Shown one piece after another: positions 44,861 through 57,400 of a stretch of 64,000 nt of DNA; the stretch's first letter is position 1; each line of letters starts with the position of its first letter. The notes beneath the pieces were generated by a model. That model saw only the letters and a program-made list of their open reading frames with translations, did not search any database and was not told the origin of the DNA. The translations under genes were made by a program, and so were the position numbers. This stretch comes from Cannabis sativa (taxonomy: Eukaryota; Streptophyta; Magnoliopsida; Rosales; Cannabaceae), in contig NC_083603.1 of assembly GCF_029168945.1 (NCBI RefSeq), positions 36,739,396 to 36,803,395 on the forward strand. Reading direction: 5' to 3'.

Positions 44861-45150
44861 TTAAGAACTTTTTTCCAATTTTAGTAAAAAAGTCTAACAT
44901 GAATGAAAGTACAGGGGCCATGATTTAGTACATGTCCAAATTCGAGGGGCGTGGTTTGGTAGATATCAAAGTCTGGGGAGCATGGTTTAGTATATAAACA
45001 ATCACTGAATAGTAAAATTGAATGAAATTAGACAAAAGTCCTTAAATCCAACAATCTCAATAGTTCAGAGGGCATTTTTAATGACCTTAAAAGTTCAGGG
45101 AGCATAATTTGGTACATGTCAAAGTTCAGGGGACAAAAATCCTAATTAAT
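44861..45150. repeat. Right arm of the split inverted-repeat element
   Basis: Begins with the TTAAG duplication and ends in CAAAAATCCTAATTA (45134-45148), the inverted partner of 25167-25181. It contains several GTTCAGGG(G)-type phrases in tandem-like arrangement. No transposase. The type (foldback or Mutator-like MITE) cannot be fixed because no target duplication beyond the arms is clear. Confidence 0.65.
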
Positions 45151-45253
45151 CTTCTTTTTAATTACAATACAATTTACTTTCCATTTATTCATTCATTCCC
45201 TCATATTTGAGAAACAGAGCCTGCCTAAGGAAAAAATATAGACATACAAATTA

Positions 45254-46112
45254 ATGGAAGAAAACCTAAATACTTCTAAACGTGGAAAATAATTTTTGAA
45301 TAATCAAGATGTGACTCTCAACAATGCTTGCTTGGTCATCACTCGAGATCCGATTATTGGAAACTTACAGACTTCACAACGATTTTGGGAAAGAGTCTTG
45401 GAGAACTCCACTATTCAAACCACACGAACAAAAGACTCTCTTCGATGTCGTTGGGGGGCAATTGTGAGATGTTGTAACAAATTTTGTAGATATCTCACAC
45501 AAATAGAAAATAGACATCAATTTGGAGTGAGTGCTATTGATATAATAAGATTTAATTTTTTTATTTTTATTTATTTGCATGCCAATTCTAATACGCAGTT
45601 TGATTTTGTACGTTCTTCACGCAAAATTGTTATATATTGAGATGGAGAATAAAAAATTTACATTTGAACATTGCTGGAAAGTGTTGAAAGAAGGAGTGAA
45701 ATGGCATGATTTAGTTGTACAAAGGCAAAAGAATGATACAAAAAATAATGATTTGTACATTGTTCCTAATGATCGAATTCCAGACATTTCTAATCCTCAA
45801 GACTCCAATCAGCTACAATCTGGAAATGATATCAATGACTCAAGTATCAAAAGACCTCTTGGGAAAAAATCTATGAAAGAATCGCTAAATAAAAAAAAAA
45901 GTATTTGAAATGGCAAGTGCTCATTTATGTGATTTGATGTCTGAATTTAATAAGAAATCTACTGAAGCTAAAAAAAAAAAGCTCGTGCTGAAGAAAGGAA
46001 ACTGCAAATAATGGAAGAGTCAAATGAACGAGAACAAAGAAAGGTTGAAATGGAACTGAAGATAATGATGCAAAATGAAAGAAAGCGAATAGATAAAGAT
46101 AGACAAAATTAT
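45254..46112 (+). pseudogene. SANT/NAM-associated-domain gene (PIF/Harbinger ORF1-like), 5' part
   Basis: From ATG 45254 (MEENLNTSKRGK) the frame hits TAA 45290-45292 and continues with a SANT/Myb-like block: DPIIGNLQTSQRFWERV and SLRCRWGAIV..FCRYL. After a possible intron (donor GTGAGT near 45528, acceptor ACGCAG near 45598) a NAM-associated block follows: MENKKFTFEHCWKVLKEGVKW. The coiled-coil part (EERKLQIMEESNEREQRKVE) is shifted at an A10 run near 45890-45900 and an A11 run near 45970. Such genes often come from PIF/Harbinger transposons, and some have become host genes. The gene is interrupted at 46112 by a solo LTR and resumes at 48006. Confidence 0.7.
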
Positions 46113-48005
46113 TGTTGGAAATTATTTTACGAGGATCTTAGATCTACTCACAAGTATGTTGATTAACACCCTAAATATGAACTTTCTAAAACGATGAAAT
46201 AAACACGTATAAAGTTTAAGAAACCTTACATTGGGTGCAGCGGAATAATATGGCTCCTTCCGTTTAGATATCTAGCCCTTGATTCCTTTCTGTAGCAGAG
46301 CATTATCAATATCTGAACCTGGATCTCTTTCTCTGAATCTTTGATGCTGAAACTCCTTCTTGCTGAAAGTCTTTCTTCACGATCTTCCTCACTATGGTTG
46401 AGGCATCACTTGCTGTGTGTGGGCACGACTCATACACTAAGAATTTCGAAATTCAAGAGGGAAGAAAGAGAGAGGGAGTGGTCGGCCAGATAGGGAGAGA
46501 GAAGGCTTAGGTTTTTCTGAATCAGAAGTGTTAGAAGAAAAGTGTAATTTTCCTGAAGCCTTCACTATCTATTTAAAGCATTCTACTAGGGTTAGGTTTG
46601 AATTATTTGGCATTAAAATAATGAAAATATCAATTTAAATTGCCTACAAAAGTGGTCGGCCATACATAGTGGATTTGGGCCTCACTTTTTGTAATTTTGC
46701 AGTTTTATCTTTTCTGCGTCTGATTTTCTCAAAAACGCCAATTTTCTAATTCAACCATTTGAATGCCAATTCTAACTATTTAATAACTATAAATAATTAT
46801 TAAATAATATTGTTATTTATCATATTTATTAATTGAACCATACAAAGTATCATAATTAACAAATATGCCCATAAAACTCTTTCTTTACAATTTCGTCCTA
46901 ACTTAGTGAAAAATTCACAAATAGACATAGTCTAATTTGAGAATTATAATTGATTAATCAAAACAAATTATATGAGTCTTACAAGCAATATTATCTCAAC
47001 TAGTGCGGGGACCATGGGTCTATATAACGGAGCTTCCAATAAGTAGATCAAGAATTTTTCATTAAAATTCACTAACTTATTAATTCTTCATTGAATCCAC
47101 GCATAGAACTTAGAATTGCACTCTCAGTATATAGAATGCTCTATATGTTCCACCATATAGACGCATCATTAGTTATCCATTGTTATAATCCTAATTTGAT
47201 TAATGATCCTCTATACGAATGATCTACACTGTAAAGGGATTAGATTACCATTACACCCTACAATATATTTTATCCTTAAAACACTTGACCCCGTATAAAT
47301 GATATTTTAGCTTATGTGAAATGAGTACTCCACTATTTATGTTCGTTTGGTCAAGCTCGAAGGAGATCATCCTTTGCTTACTATTCGCCAGATAGAAGCT
47401 ATAGATTCCATGTTTATGCTAGCGCTCCCACTCAATTGCACTACCGTGTTCCCAAAATGTACGTATCACCCTAACCTAAAAGTAAGCTTAACTAACAAAT
47501 CAAAGAACACGAATAGCCTTTCAAGATTGAGCCTAATCATAACAGGATTAAGAATATTAGATCTACGATCAACTAGGCGATATTGACTTGAATAGATATT
47601 ACGGTAAGTTTAATAAATCTAAGTCAAAGTTGAATATCGGTCCCTTCCGATGCATAACCCATGCATCTAACCTGAGCTTTACTTTAACCGATGCTCTGGA
47701 AAGAACATAGCACTTCTCCAAATGCAAGTAAACTCTGTTGTAGATTATCATATCAGTAAAACCCTATGTCTGATAAATCTAGGAAACTTTATTCACATAG
47801 TCATGTTTACTTTCCAATGTGTTGACAGCACAATAAACAGGATCAAGTATGTGAAAAGGGTTTCAGATTAATTTATACATTATGTACATATAATCATGAA
47901 ATAAATCATGTGAACCATGCAACATTAAATGTTATTTCTGATCTATATTAATAAGTAAATCTGATTATATTGAAATGAGTTTTATTTAGAGCATAAAACC
48001 CAACA
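46113..48005 (-). repeat. Solo Angela-type LTR
   Basis: 1893 bp, TGTTGG..CCAACA, matching the reverse complement of the Angela element 2 LTRs along its whole length. Perfect duplications ATTAT at 46108-46112 and 48006-48010 prove a complete insertion that lost its interior by LTR-LTR recombination. It splits the SANT/NAM gene. Confidence 0.92.
47347..47586 (+). other. 79-residue antisense ORF, solo-LTR copy
   Basis: Same length and start as the ORFs antisense to the two Angela element 2 LTRs, with about nine residue differences, and still open. Coding status doubtful. Confidence 0.3.
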
Positions 48006-48152
48006 ATTATGTTCATGGACACCTCCAACATGAATTCACGTTCACGAGCCTATTATGAGCATCTAAAAGCTCAGATTTTTGCTAAAATGAATCAACTTGT
48101 AGGATTAGAAGACTATGTCCCCTCTCAAAGCTTCATTGAAGAATCTTCTTGA
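48006..48152 (+). pseudogene. SANT/NAM-associated-domain gene, 3' end
   Basis: After the solo LTR and the repeated ATTAT the frame IMFMDTSNMNSRSRAYYEHL runs to TGA 48150-48152. MDTSxM followed by an aromatic-rich segment is the usual C-terminal signature of the NAM-associated family, so this is the missing end of the gene that starts at 45254. About 280 bases of AT-rich DNA without recognised features follow (to about 48436). Confidence 0.7.
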
Positions 48153-48436
48153 TTATATGTTTGGAAAGTTTCTCACTTAGAAGTTTATTTTTCCGAAGAG
48201 AATTATGCGTTTTTTGTTTCTTCTATTTTATCTCTCATTTCATATGTAATCAAATGAGTTGTTAAGAATTAACATGATGTGAATTATACAGACTTTGTTT
48301 TCTTTTCTTATGTTTTAACACAATTGCAGAATTGAAGCATGAAATATTGCCTTCTTCTGAGAATTTTAATATGATGTGGTCAATTATTATAAACAAAATG
48401 TGTTTATAATATCTCCTTTATTTGCTAATTGTTTTC

Positions 48437-51400
48437 AGACTTAGTCATTATCCTAGAAAAGTAGTATTTATTTGAACAAACACTTTCTTATCTATTGACA
48501 ATGGGATGGTCCACCCCTAATCACTTAGAATAGCTAACAAACCATGGTTAACAGTTCTAGCTTTTCTTAAGATTTTGATTAGGTCATCCATGAATCTAGT
48601 AATGATTTACATTAAGTATACAACCATTACATCATTCTGAAATTGTATTACCATAGAAGGAATTAGGCAACAATTAGTAACTAATCATCAATATGCAACT
48701 TGAAATTTCTGGGGAGGTAAGTTTGGATATAATTCAAAAATCAATTTACTAACTATTTCTCCACCCCTATCAGTTCGCAAGATCTTTAACCACTTACCTT
48801 AATGGTTTTAACCATTGCTAGAAATTAATGAAATTTTTAAACATTTCAAATTTCTTGCTAAAAGGTATAATCTAAAGTTATCGTTTTAAAAATACAACAA
48901 AAAACTCATATCCACCCCTGAATGTACATCAATCTGCGAATGAGATGAACTACTTTCAGTGGATATAGGCATATTAACTCTTTGTAGAGACTGATCTTGT
49001 CAAATCCACTATGAACAAGATACAAATGCCATAGATTAAAAAAAATGTGGTAGTGTCTTTTGATGACATAGGTTTAGTTACATCAAAGAGTTCTTAGAAT
49101 ACTGCAAGTGGATCCTGGTCACAGAATACCTAACTCATATTCCATACAGTTTTAATCCATTAATAGAAGATGGATATTAAACACTTGAGAAAGTGTAACT
49201 GTATTGTATTCTGGAATTAGAAATATAAGAAAATTTCTATTTGGAATCTAAAATTAAAGTCAAAGACTTAAATTTATACCAAATATAATAAGTAATTCTA
49301 TCTTGGACCAGCACTACTAATGCAAACTCTAATTCAGATTTGCCCATACAAGTAGGAGATTTCTAAGATTGAGGATTTATATCAATTGGGATTAGAATTT
49401 CGGGATTATAATCACATGCGTCATTTAATTTCTTAAGAGAAAATATAATGACATGAAATGATTTATAGACCATTCATCCAATGATATATTATTGAGCTAA
49501 TTCGAAATGAATAAGCTAAGATGAATTAGGATAATTTCGTTTATAAATAAGAATCCAACGATGCTTCGATTGGCGAAAGACAAAGTAATCTTATTTATAT
49601 AATCTTCTTGTTTCATATTGTAAAAATACAAGTCTAAGGTGTCATCAATTGATGAACAGCTAGATGTTGCATATACAATATTTATCTTTCGAGATCTTAC
49701 ACTATTATGTCTGTCTAATGGTGAAAATTTATTAGGGATTTATCTCATTAGAAAAACAAACATGTTAGACCAACAATGAAGATTCGAAATTAAACTACAA
49801 TTTAATAACAGAAAATAACATGGTTCAATATAAATTCATACACAATTCAGAAATTATTAAACATATAGCAAGTAGGAATGACAAGTTAAAATACTAAAAC
49901 ATACAATCCTAAATAATTTCCAAGGTTTCCAACAAACTGATACAGTGTCCCGGTAAGCGAGAGTCAAAGTATCATTTATTGAATAAAGTTGTCAGCTCAT
50001 CTAAAATAGAAACCATTCTAGCAACCTTTTATTCGATCAAAATAAGAATCCAACGTTGTCCCGGTAGGCGAGAGTCAAGGTTATTCTCATTTTATGAGCT
50101 TACACCATTGTTTCATGTTTTATAAGTTTATCTCTAAGTAGTCACCGTAGGGGAGAGTGTAATAGAGACGAAAACTTACAAAACACTTATCAAAGGAGAT
50201 CTTACGCTGTTAAATGCGTTCAACGAATAACCATCCATAGGGGGACGAAGTCTAGCGTCTCGAGGTTATATTGAAAATATTTAACTATTGTAAGACCAAC
50301 AATGGATATCGAATATCTTAATAATAATAAAGCTCATTATTTAAAGTGAGTTGTATTTTCTTTGATTCTCTTTATTTAATCTATTTATTTTAAATATATA
50401 TTTATTTAATTAAAATTTCCAATTTAGAATAAAAAATTCTAAATGTAAATTTTAATTTAATATTTATAAATTTTACATAGATGGATATGAAAATAATATA
50501 AATTATTTCCATCTTAGTAATAATTTCCAATAAATATTTAGAAAAATATTCAATTTAAGTTGTTACAAAATTAATTTAATTAATTTACAACTCAAATTTA
50601 ATTTTCCATAAATATATATTGCATTTCGAAAAATTAAAGTATTTAAGAATACAATTTTCGAAATTGCATATTAAAATAAAAAATAAATCCTGGAAAAATT
50701 ATTCTAATTTAATGTTGGCCCTAAATTAATTAATAAAATTAATTTACAACAAAAAATATAATTTTCCTATTTAATTAAACATGTATAAGAAAAATTTCAA
50801 ATATTTAAGTATGATGATGAAAATCAACTTAAATATTAATTTTATATTTAATTAAATACACTAGAAAAATACTTCAAGCAAAAATATCACCTATCTAGAT
50901 TTTCTTTTGACTAATTAATTAAATTTCTAATAAAATATATTTTACTTTATTTTTTTTAATTTAATCAGTAAATGAAAAAATCATTGATTTAAGTTGGTCC
51001 AAAATTAAAATAAATAATTTACAACTTTAATCTATTTTTCAAATAAAATTCGAAATTCCAGCATTTAAGAAATGCAATTTCGAAATTTGATTAATAAAAT
51101 AAAGAAAAAATATATTTTGAAAATTATTTAAATTTAGTTGAAAAAAAATAAATTTCAACTAAAATTAATTTTCTATTTAATTAAGTGTCATGAAAAAGAA
51201 ATATTTAAGTATGATGATGAAAATCAACTTAGATATTTAATTTTCAAATTAATTAAATGTATTAAATTCAAGAAATAAATAATTAAGTGTAGAGAAGGCT
51301 TAATTATTAATCTCTATTTTAATATTAGGAAAAATATACTTAAAATAAATTGTACCAAAATTAATTATATAAATAATTAATTTCACAATGTATAATATTT

Positions 51401-53602
51401 TCTTATTTAATATTAGAAATAATAAGTAGTCTAGAAATAAATATCTAGAAAATATTTTATTGGACTAAATATCTTTTCCACAAAATTTGAAAAAATATCT
51501 AATTTAAGTTGTATTAGAAAAAATCTAAAACTTAAATATTTTCAAATTTAAATTTAATTAAATATCAAAAATTAAGTTGTAACCACTTAATTTAAAAAAA
51601 TATTCCATTTTAAGTTAATATTCGAAAAGATATTAACTTAAAAAAATATCTACAATATTCCATTTTAAGTTAATATTCGAAAAGATATTAACTTAAAAAA
51701 TATCTAAAGAATCTTAATAACCAATGCCTAAAATTCCTCAACTTAATTTTGAAATTTTAAATCCAAAAGATATTCAGATTTAAGCTGGATAGTTATAGAT
51801 AACTAAATGTCAACTTAAATAGGAATATTTAATGAAAAATTTAAATTAAGCTTCAGAAAGAATCTAGATGGTTATAATTCTATATTTAATTAAATACAAG
51901 AAAATACATATAGTTTAGCTTAGAATATAAAATTCTTTAAACTATGGTTTTCTTAAATTAATTTCAAAATAAATGAAATTAATTATGTTGCTAATCAATT
52001 TTATTAGGTTAAACTAGTTTAATTAACCTAGTAAAGTTATTCAAATCAGGCAAATGGGCCTTCACAATTGGAGTGGTTCATGTGAGGGGGTGCTGGGTTC
52101 AGTATGTCGTACCCACTTCCATGGCTCCCAACTCTCACACAAGGCCCAAAAGAGAGGAATTTAACCTTAATTAAAATGAACAACTGTTTTTAATTGAATA
52201 GGCCCAAAAACTAAATGGGCCTAAATAAAATCTATCAAGAACTATGACATTTTATTTAGCAATAACAACCTATATGCATCTATAATGAAATTAAACACAT
52301 AGGCTCACTAAGGCGCACTTTGGATGGGTCCTATCATGTTGCTAGGTCATACACAGATGAAAGAAGATTGTAAATATACCTGTTACAAATTATTTACTTG
52401 ATCAAGAGAGCCATCAGATCATTAGATCTGGCAAAAAGTAACCATGGCTATTTGCAATCAAGCAATAATAGGTTTTTAAAAAAAACTTAGAAAACAGCTA
52501 AAACACACACTCCTGCAACAAGGTTGGCTGGATAGTTGGATGTAGGATTTATTTAATTTTAAATAAATAATTTCGAAAAATTAAATAATTAAATAAAAAA
52601 AAATTCAAAAATTTAAAAATTTTAAAAAAATTTAAAATTCGAAATTAATAAAAAATATTTAAAAATTAAACCTACAATTTTGAAAAATTAGGTTTTAACC
52701 AACCTAAATATCATTTCAAAATTTGCTAACTACTTTTAAAAATTAAATGTTATTTTATAAATAAAAAATAAATAAAAAATTAAAAAAGATAAATGAATAT
52801 CTTTTTCAGATTTTAAATGTAATTTAAATAAATAAGATAACAAAATTTAAAAGTTAGCAAAATATCTTACATCTATTTAAAATTACATGATTATAGTTAT
52901 CTTATTTTAAATTTAAATAAGGTCAAATTATTTAAAAAAAAGATTTAATTTAAAAATTTAAAATCTGACCTTAAATTTAAAAATAAGATAAGATATAATC
53001 AAATTTAAAAATAAGATAGATTATTAAGCAAAAAAGATAGATACTAACTATTTTTAAATTCAAATTACACTAATATCTTGAATTAAATTTAAAAAAATAT
53101 TAAATTAATTCATTATGATAATTAGAATTGAATTAGGAATAGTAATAGTATAAATACAGAACTATACAAAAAATCGGAAGTTAATTCCATGAAAAAGCAT
53201 GAAAAAACGAAGAAAAATGAAAAAATTGCAAGCTGTACGGACTGCACGCTGGTGGGTGCTTGGGCGTGCAACCTCAGCGGAATGCAGGATTCGCATGAAA
53301 TCCGCGCGCGCACGAGGGTGCTGCTCAACCTCGATTTTTTCGAAACTTCAAAAAATCATAACTAATTCAAATTAAATCGAAATTGAGTTCTGTAAAAAAG
53401 TAACTTGCTTAATTTTTTCCATACTATCCAATAAAAATAATTCTAGAAACAGATATTCAATTATTTTTCACGAAAATTTACAAACATCAATCAATCATCA
53501 AATAACACTCAATACAACATGATACCATCCAAAACATCAAACAATCGTTTTAAAGTCCAAATTTCTTGCAAGAAAATCAATTACCATGGCTCTGATACCA
53601 GT
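48437..53602 (-). mobile_element. Degenerate minus-strand Angela-type copia copy, interior
   Basis: Read on the minus strand it has the primer site TGGTATCAGAGC (53589-53600), a leader of about 3.6 kb, then decayed gag-pol. Recognised pol remnants: AAGATCTTGCGAACTGATAG near 48770-48790 and GATTAGGGGTGGACC near 48512, the equivalents of the ILRTDRG and ETRGGL regions of element 2. No frame longer than a few dozen residues is left. The 3' half of pol and the 3' LTR are absent; homology fades at about 48437. The leader shows the conserved 12-bp-arm hairpin twice (51610-51641 and 51665-51696) in a 55-base tandem duplication, and the GTCCCGGTAGGCGAGAGTC blocks near 49950 and 50056. Confidence 0.75.
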
Positions 53603-54210
53603 TGTTGGAAATTATTTTACCAGGATCTTAGATCTACTCACAAGTATGTTGATTAACACCCTAAATATGAACTTTCTAAAACGATGAAATAAACACGTAT
53701 AAAGTTTAAGAAACCTTACATTGGGTGCAGCGGAATAATATGACTCCTTCCGTTCAGATATCTAGCCCTTGATTCCTTTCTGTAGCAGAGCATTATCAAT
53801 ATCTGAACCTGGATCTCTTTCTTTGAATCTTTGCTGCTGAAACTCCTTCTTGCTGAAAGTCTTTCTTCACGATCTTCCTCACTATGGTTGAGGTATCACT
53901 TGCTGTGTGTGGGCACGACTCATACACTAAGAATTTCGAAATTCAAGAGGGAAGAAAGAGTGAGGGAGTGGTCAGCCAGATAGGGAGAGAGAAGGCTTAG
54001 GTTTTTCTGAATCAGAAGTGTTAGAAGAAAAGTGTAATTTTCCTGAAGCCTTCACTATCTATTTATAGCATTCCACTAGGGTTAGGTTTGAATTATTTGG
54101 CATTAAAATAATGAAAATATAAGTTTAAATTGCCTACAAAAGTGGCCGGCCATACATAGTGGATTTGGGCCTCACTTTTTGCAATTTTGCAGTTTTATCT
54201 TTTCTGCATC
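53603..54210 (-). repeat. Truncated 5' LTR of the minus-strand copia copy
   Basis: 608 bases matching 46113-46725 of the solo LTR, then abrupt loss of homology after TTTTCTGCATC. The primer site on its left shows it is a 5' LTR. Confidence 0.85.
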
Positions 54211-54439
54211 AACTAATGTTATCTTTGACTTTCGCCTACCGGGACACTGTATTTTATTATGTTGGAAACCTTAGAAAATAATTAATATGTTTTATTTTTG
54301 TATTTTTGCAAACATATTTGCTTTACTTGTTTATTTTTGAACTTGTGTATGAATTTAATTGAACAAATAATTTATTTCTATTTATTAATATTTGTATGCC
54401 TTTAGGAATGAACTCTAAAGTGTGAAGATGACTCCTGGT

Positions 54440-57400
54440 CAGAGTATCACTTCACACTTGCTCATGATGAACATGAAATTCCAGAAAGCAACTATGTTGG
54501 GAATTGTTTAATCTAGAGAGCAAAGAGTTCATTTAGTTCTCAACAGCTTATCACCCGAGTTTAACCAATTCGTTGTTAACAATTGGAACTCGTCCGACAT
54601 AGAAAAGCTAGACGTTGAATTACGTGCTTATGAACAGACATTGTCACTTGCATGGAGATCCTTCTCCAGTAATGCAGATAAGGGCAAAAGGAAAGCTGAA
54701 GATATTGAGAATAATTCCTCTGAAAATCCTACTACTTCAGGCTCAGTTGAGAAAAATAGAGAAAGTGATTCCACTTACTCAAATTATCTTTCACAACAGA
54801 TTGAACCAGTAATAAGAACAATCCAAGAACAGTTAAGCAGTCATATTATTCAATGTTCTAATTATGAACATAAGGGAAATTTTAAAGCAAATTGTCCCGG
54901 CTTCTCAACACTAAGAACAATAATTATGCTTTAGTTTTTCAGTCACGTGTTTTAGAGAATGACAAATACATCTGGATTCTTGATTCTGGATCTACTAACC
55001 ATGTATGTTGCTCATTACAATTGCCTGAAAACTTGAATTATTTAAAATCTGGAGAGTTGAAACTTAAAGTTGGTAATGGAAAAATGGTATCGGTTAGAGC
55101 TAGAGGAAAAGCTAAACTCAAGTTTCAGAACAGAACTTTGGATTTAGACAATGTCTTGTTATTTCAAATTTCAGTAGAAACTTGATTTCTGTGTCATGTT
55201 TACAGTTGCAACAATACAAATTGAATTTTTCGAGTTCTAGTGCTATCATTTCTTGAAATGGCATTCAAATTTGTGTTCCATCTGTGGAACAGGGGCTTTA
55301 TGTTCTTAGACCAGATGAACCATTTGCGCTTAATAACGAACTGTTTAACGTAGCTAAACGTAGAAACCACAAAAAGTAAAAGATCGATAATGAAGACGAA
55401 ACATATCTATGGCACTTAGTCTTGGTCATATAGGGTATGATAGACTTCACAGGTTAACCAAAGGTGGTCGATTAAAAAATGTCACCTTAGGTGAATTACC
55501 AGTTTGTGAATCTTGCCTAGAAGGCAAAATGACAAAATGTTCTTTCTCTGTAAAGGGAGAGCGTGCCAAAGAACCACTAGGCATAGTGCAATCAGATCTT
55601 TGTGAACCACTAAATGTCAAAGCTAGAGGTGGTTATGAGTACTTTGTCACTTTCATTGATGATTACTCTAGATATGGTCATAATTACCTTATGCATAAGA
55701 AATTTGAAACGTTTGAGAAGTTTCAGGAATTTCTAGCATTGGCTCAAAACTAATTGGGTAAAACTTTAAAGATCTTGCGAACTGATAGGGGTGGAGAATA
55801 TATGGATATGTACAAAGATCATTTAATTGAAATTGGAATTGAATCCCAATTGACTGCCCCTAGCACTCCACAATAAAATGGAGTTGCAGAAAGAAGAAAT
55901 CTCACGCTTTTGGAAATGGTTAGGTCCATGCTTAACTACTCAACTCTACCTACATCCTTCTGGGGATATGCTATTCAGATGGCAACTGACATTTTAAATG
56001 TTGTTCCATCTAAATCAGTCCCGAAGACACCTTTAGAATTATGGAATGGTCGTATACCTAGTTTACGCCATTACAGAATCTGGGGGTGCACTGCTCATGT
56101 CTTAAGAAAGAAAGATGGCAAACTAGAAAAGAGAACTGAGGTTTTCATGTTTGTTGGAAATTCTAAGGAGACTAGGGGTGGACTATTTTATAGTCGCAAG
56201 GATGATAAAGTGTTCGTTTCCACAAACGCCACTTTCCTTGAAGATGACTATATTAAGAATTTCAAGCCGCAAAGCAAAGTAGTATTGGAGGAAATGCTTT
56301 CAGATATAACTCCTTCTAATGTTCCATCGTCTTCTACTCAAGTAGAGGATAATCCCACTCCCTTGGTTGAACATTTGCAAGTTGATACAGCCGAGAAATC
56401 TACCACAATTGCTCTTGTTCAGAAGATCATGGCTCCTCGTCGTAGTGGGAGGGTTTCCACAAAACCATCTCGTTATGGCTTGGATGGTGAAATCAATATG
56501 GTCGTTGGTGACGGTATTGATGACGATCCATTAACCTATAAACAGGAAATGACAAGTCCGAAACAGAAATAATGGTCAGGCGACATGGATTCAGAAATGG
56601 ATTCCATGAAAAAGAACAAAGTCTGGGAATATGTAGATGCACCTGATGATTATCGTCCAATTGGATGTAAGTGGGTCTACAAGAAGAAAAGAGGTGTTGG
56701 AGGCGAAGTCAAAACTTTTAAAGCTAGACTGGTCGCTAAGGGTTATACCCAAAGAGAAGGTGTGGACTGTGAGGATACTTTTAGTATGGCCGCCATGCTC
56801 AAATCCATCAGAATTCTTCTCTCCATAGCTACCGCTTTCGATTATGAAATTTGGCAAATGGATGTCAAGACAGCTTTCCTTAACGGAATTCTTGAAGAAA
56901 CCATCTATATGGAGCAACAAGAAGGCTATGTTCTTCCAGGACAGGAAGAGAAAGTTTGCAAACTCAATAGGTCCATTTATGGACTTAAGCAAGCTTCTAG
57001 CTCTTGGAATAAAAGGTTTAATGAAATAATAAAAATCTATGGCTTTCACCAAAACGAGGATGAACCTTGTGTTTACCAACTCAAGGATAATCAAGTGGTA
57101 GTATTCCTGGTCCTTTATGTTGATGACATTTTGATTATTGGTAACAATATCAAGAAAATGACTGACATCAAGAAATGGCTTGACACTTAATTTGAAATGA
57201 AAGATTTGGGTGAAGCTGCTTATGTTATTGGTATTCAAATTATCAGAAACTGGAAGAACAGATCCCTTACTCTCTCTCAAACAACCTACATTGATAAGGT
57301 GTTAGAGAGATTCTCAATGACAAATACCAAAGGGGCACAGATGCCTTCTAGATTTGGTATCCGTCTATCTAAGGAACAATGTCACACTGATCCTCAAGAG

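Noticed and set aside
49900..53600. Possible centromeric or satellite DNA in the AT-rich stretch
   Set aside because: It matches the leader of the Angela-type element in inverted orientation and has only local duplications, not a long tandem array.
46113..54210. The LTRs at 46113-48005 and 53603-54210 as the two ends of one minus-strand copia element
   Set aside because: The left LTR has its own perfect ATTAT duplication, and host-gene sequence (not a polypurine tract) follows it directly, so it is a solo LTR. The right LTR belongs to a separate, older copy.
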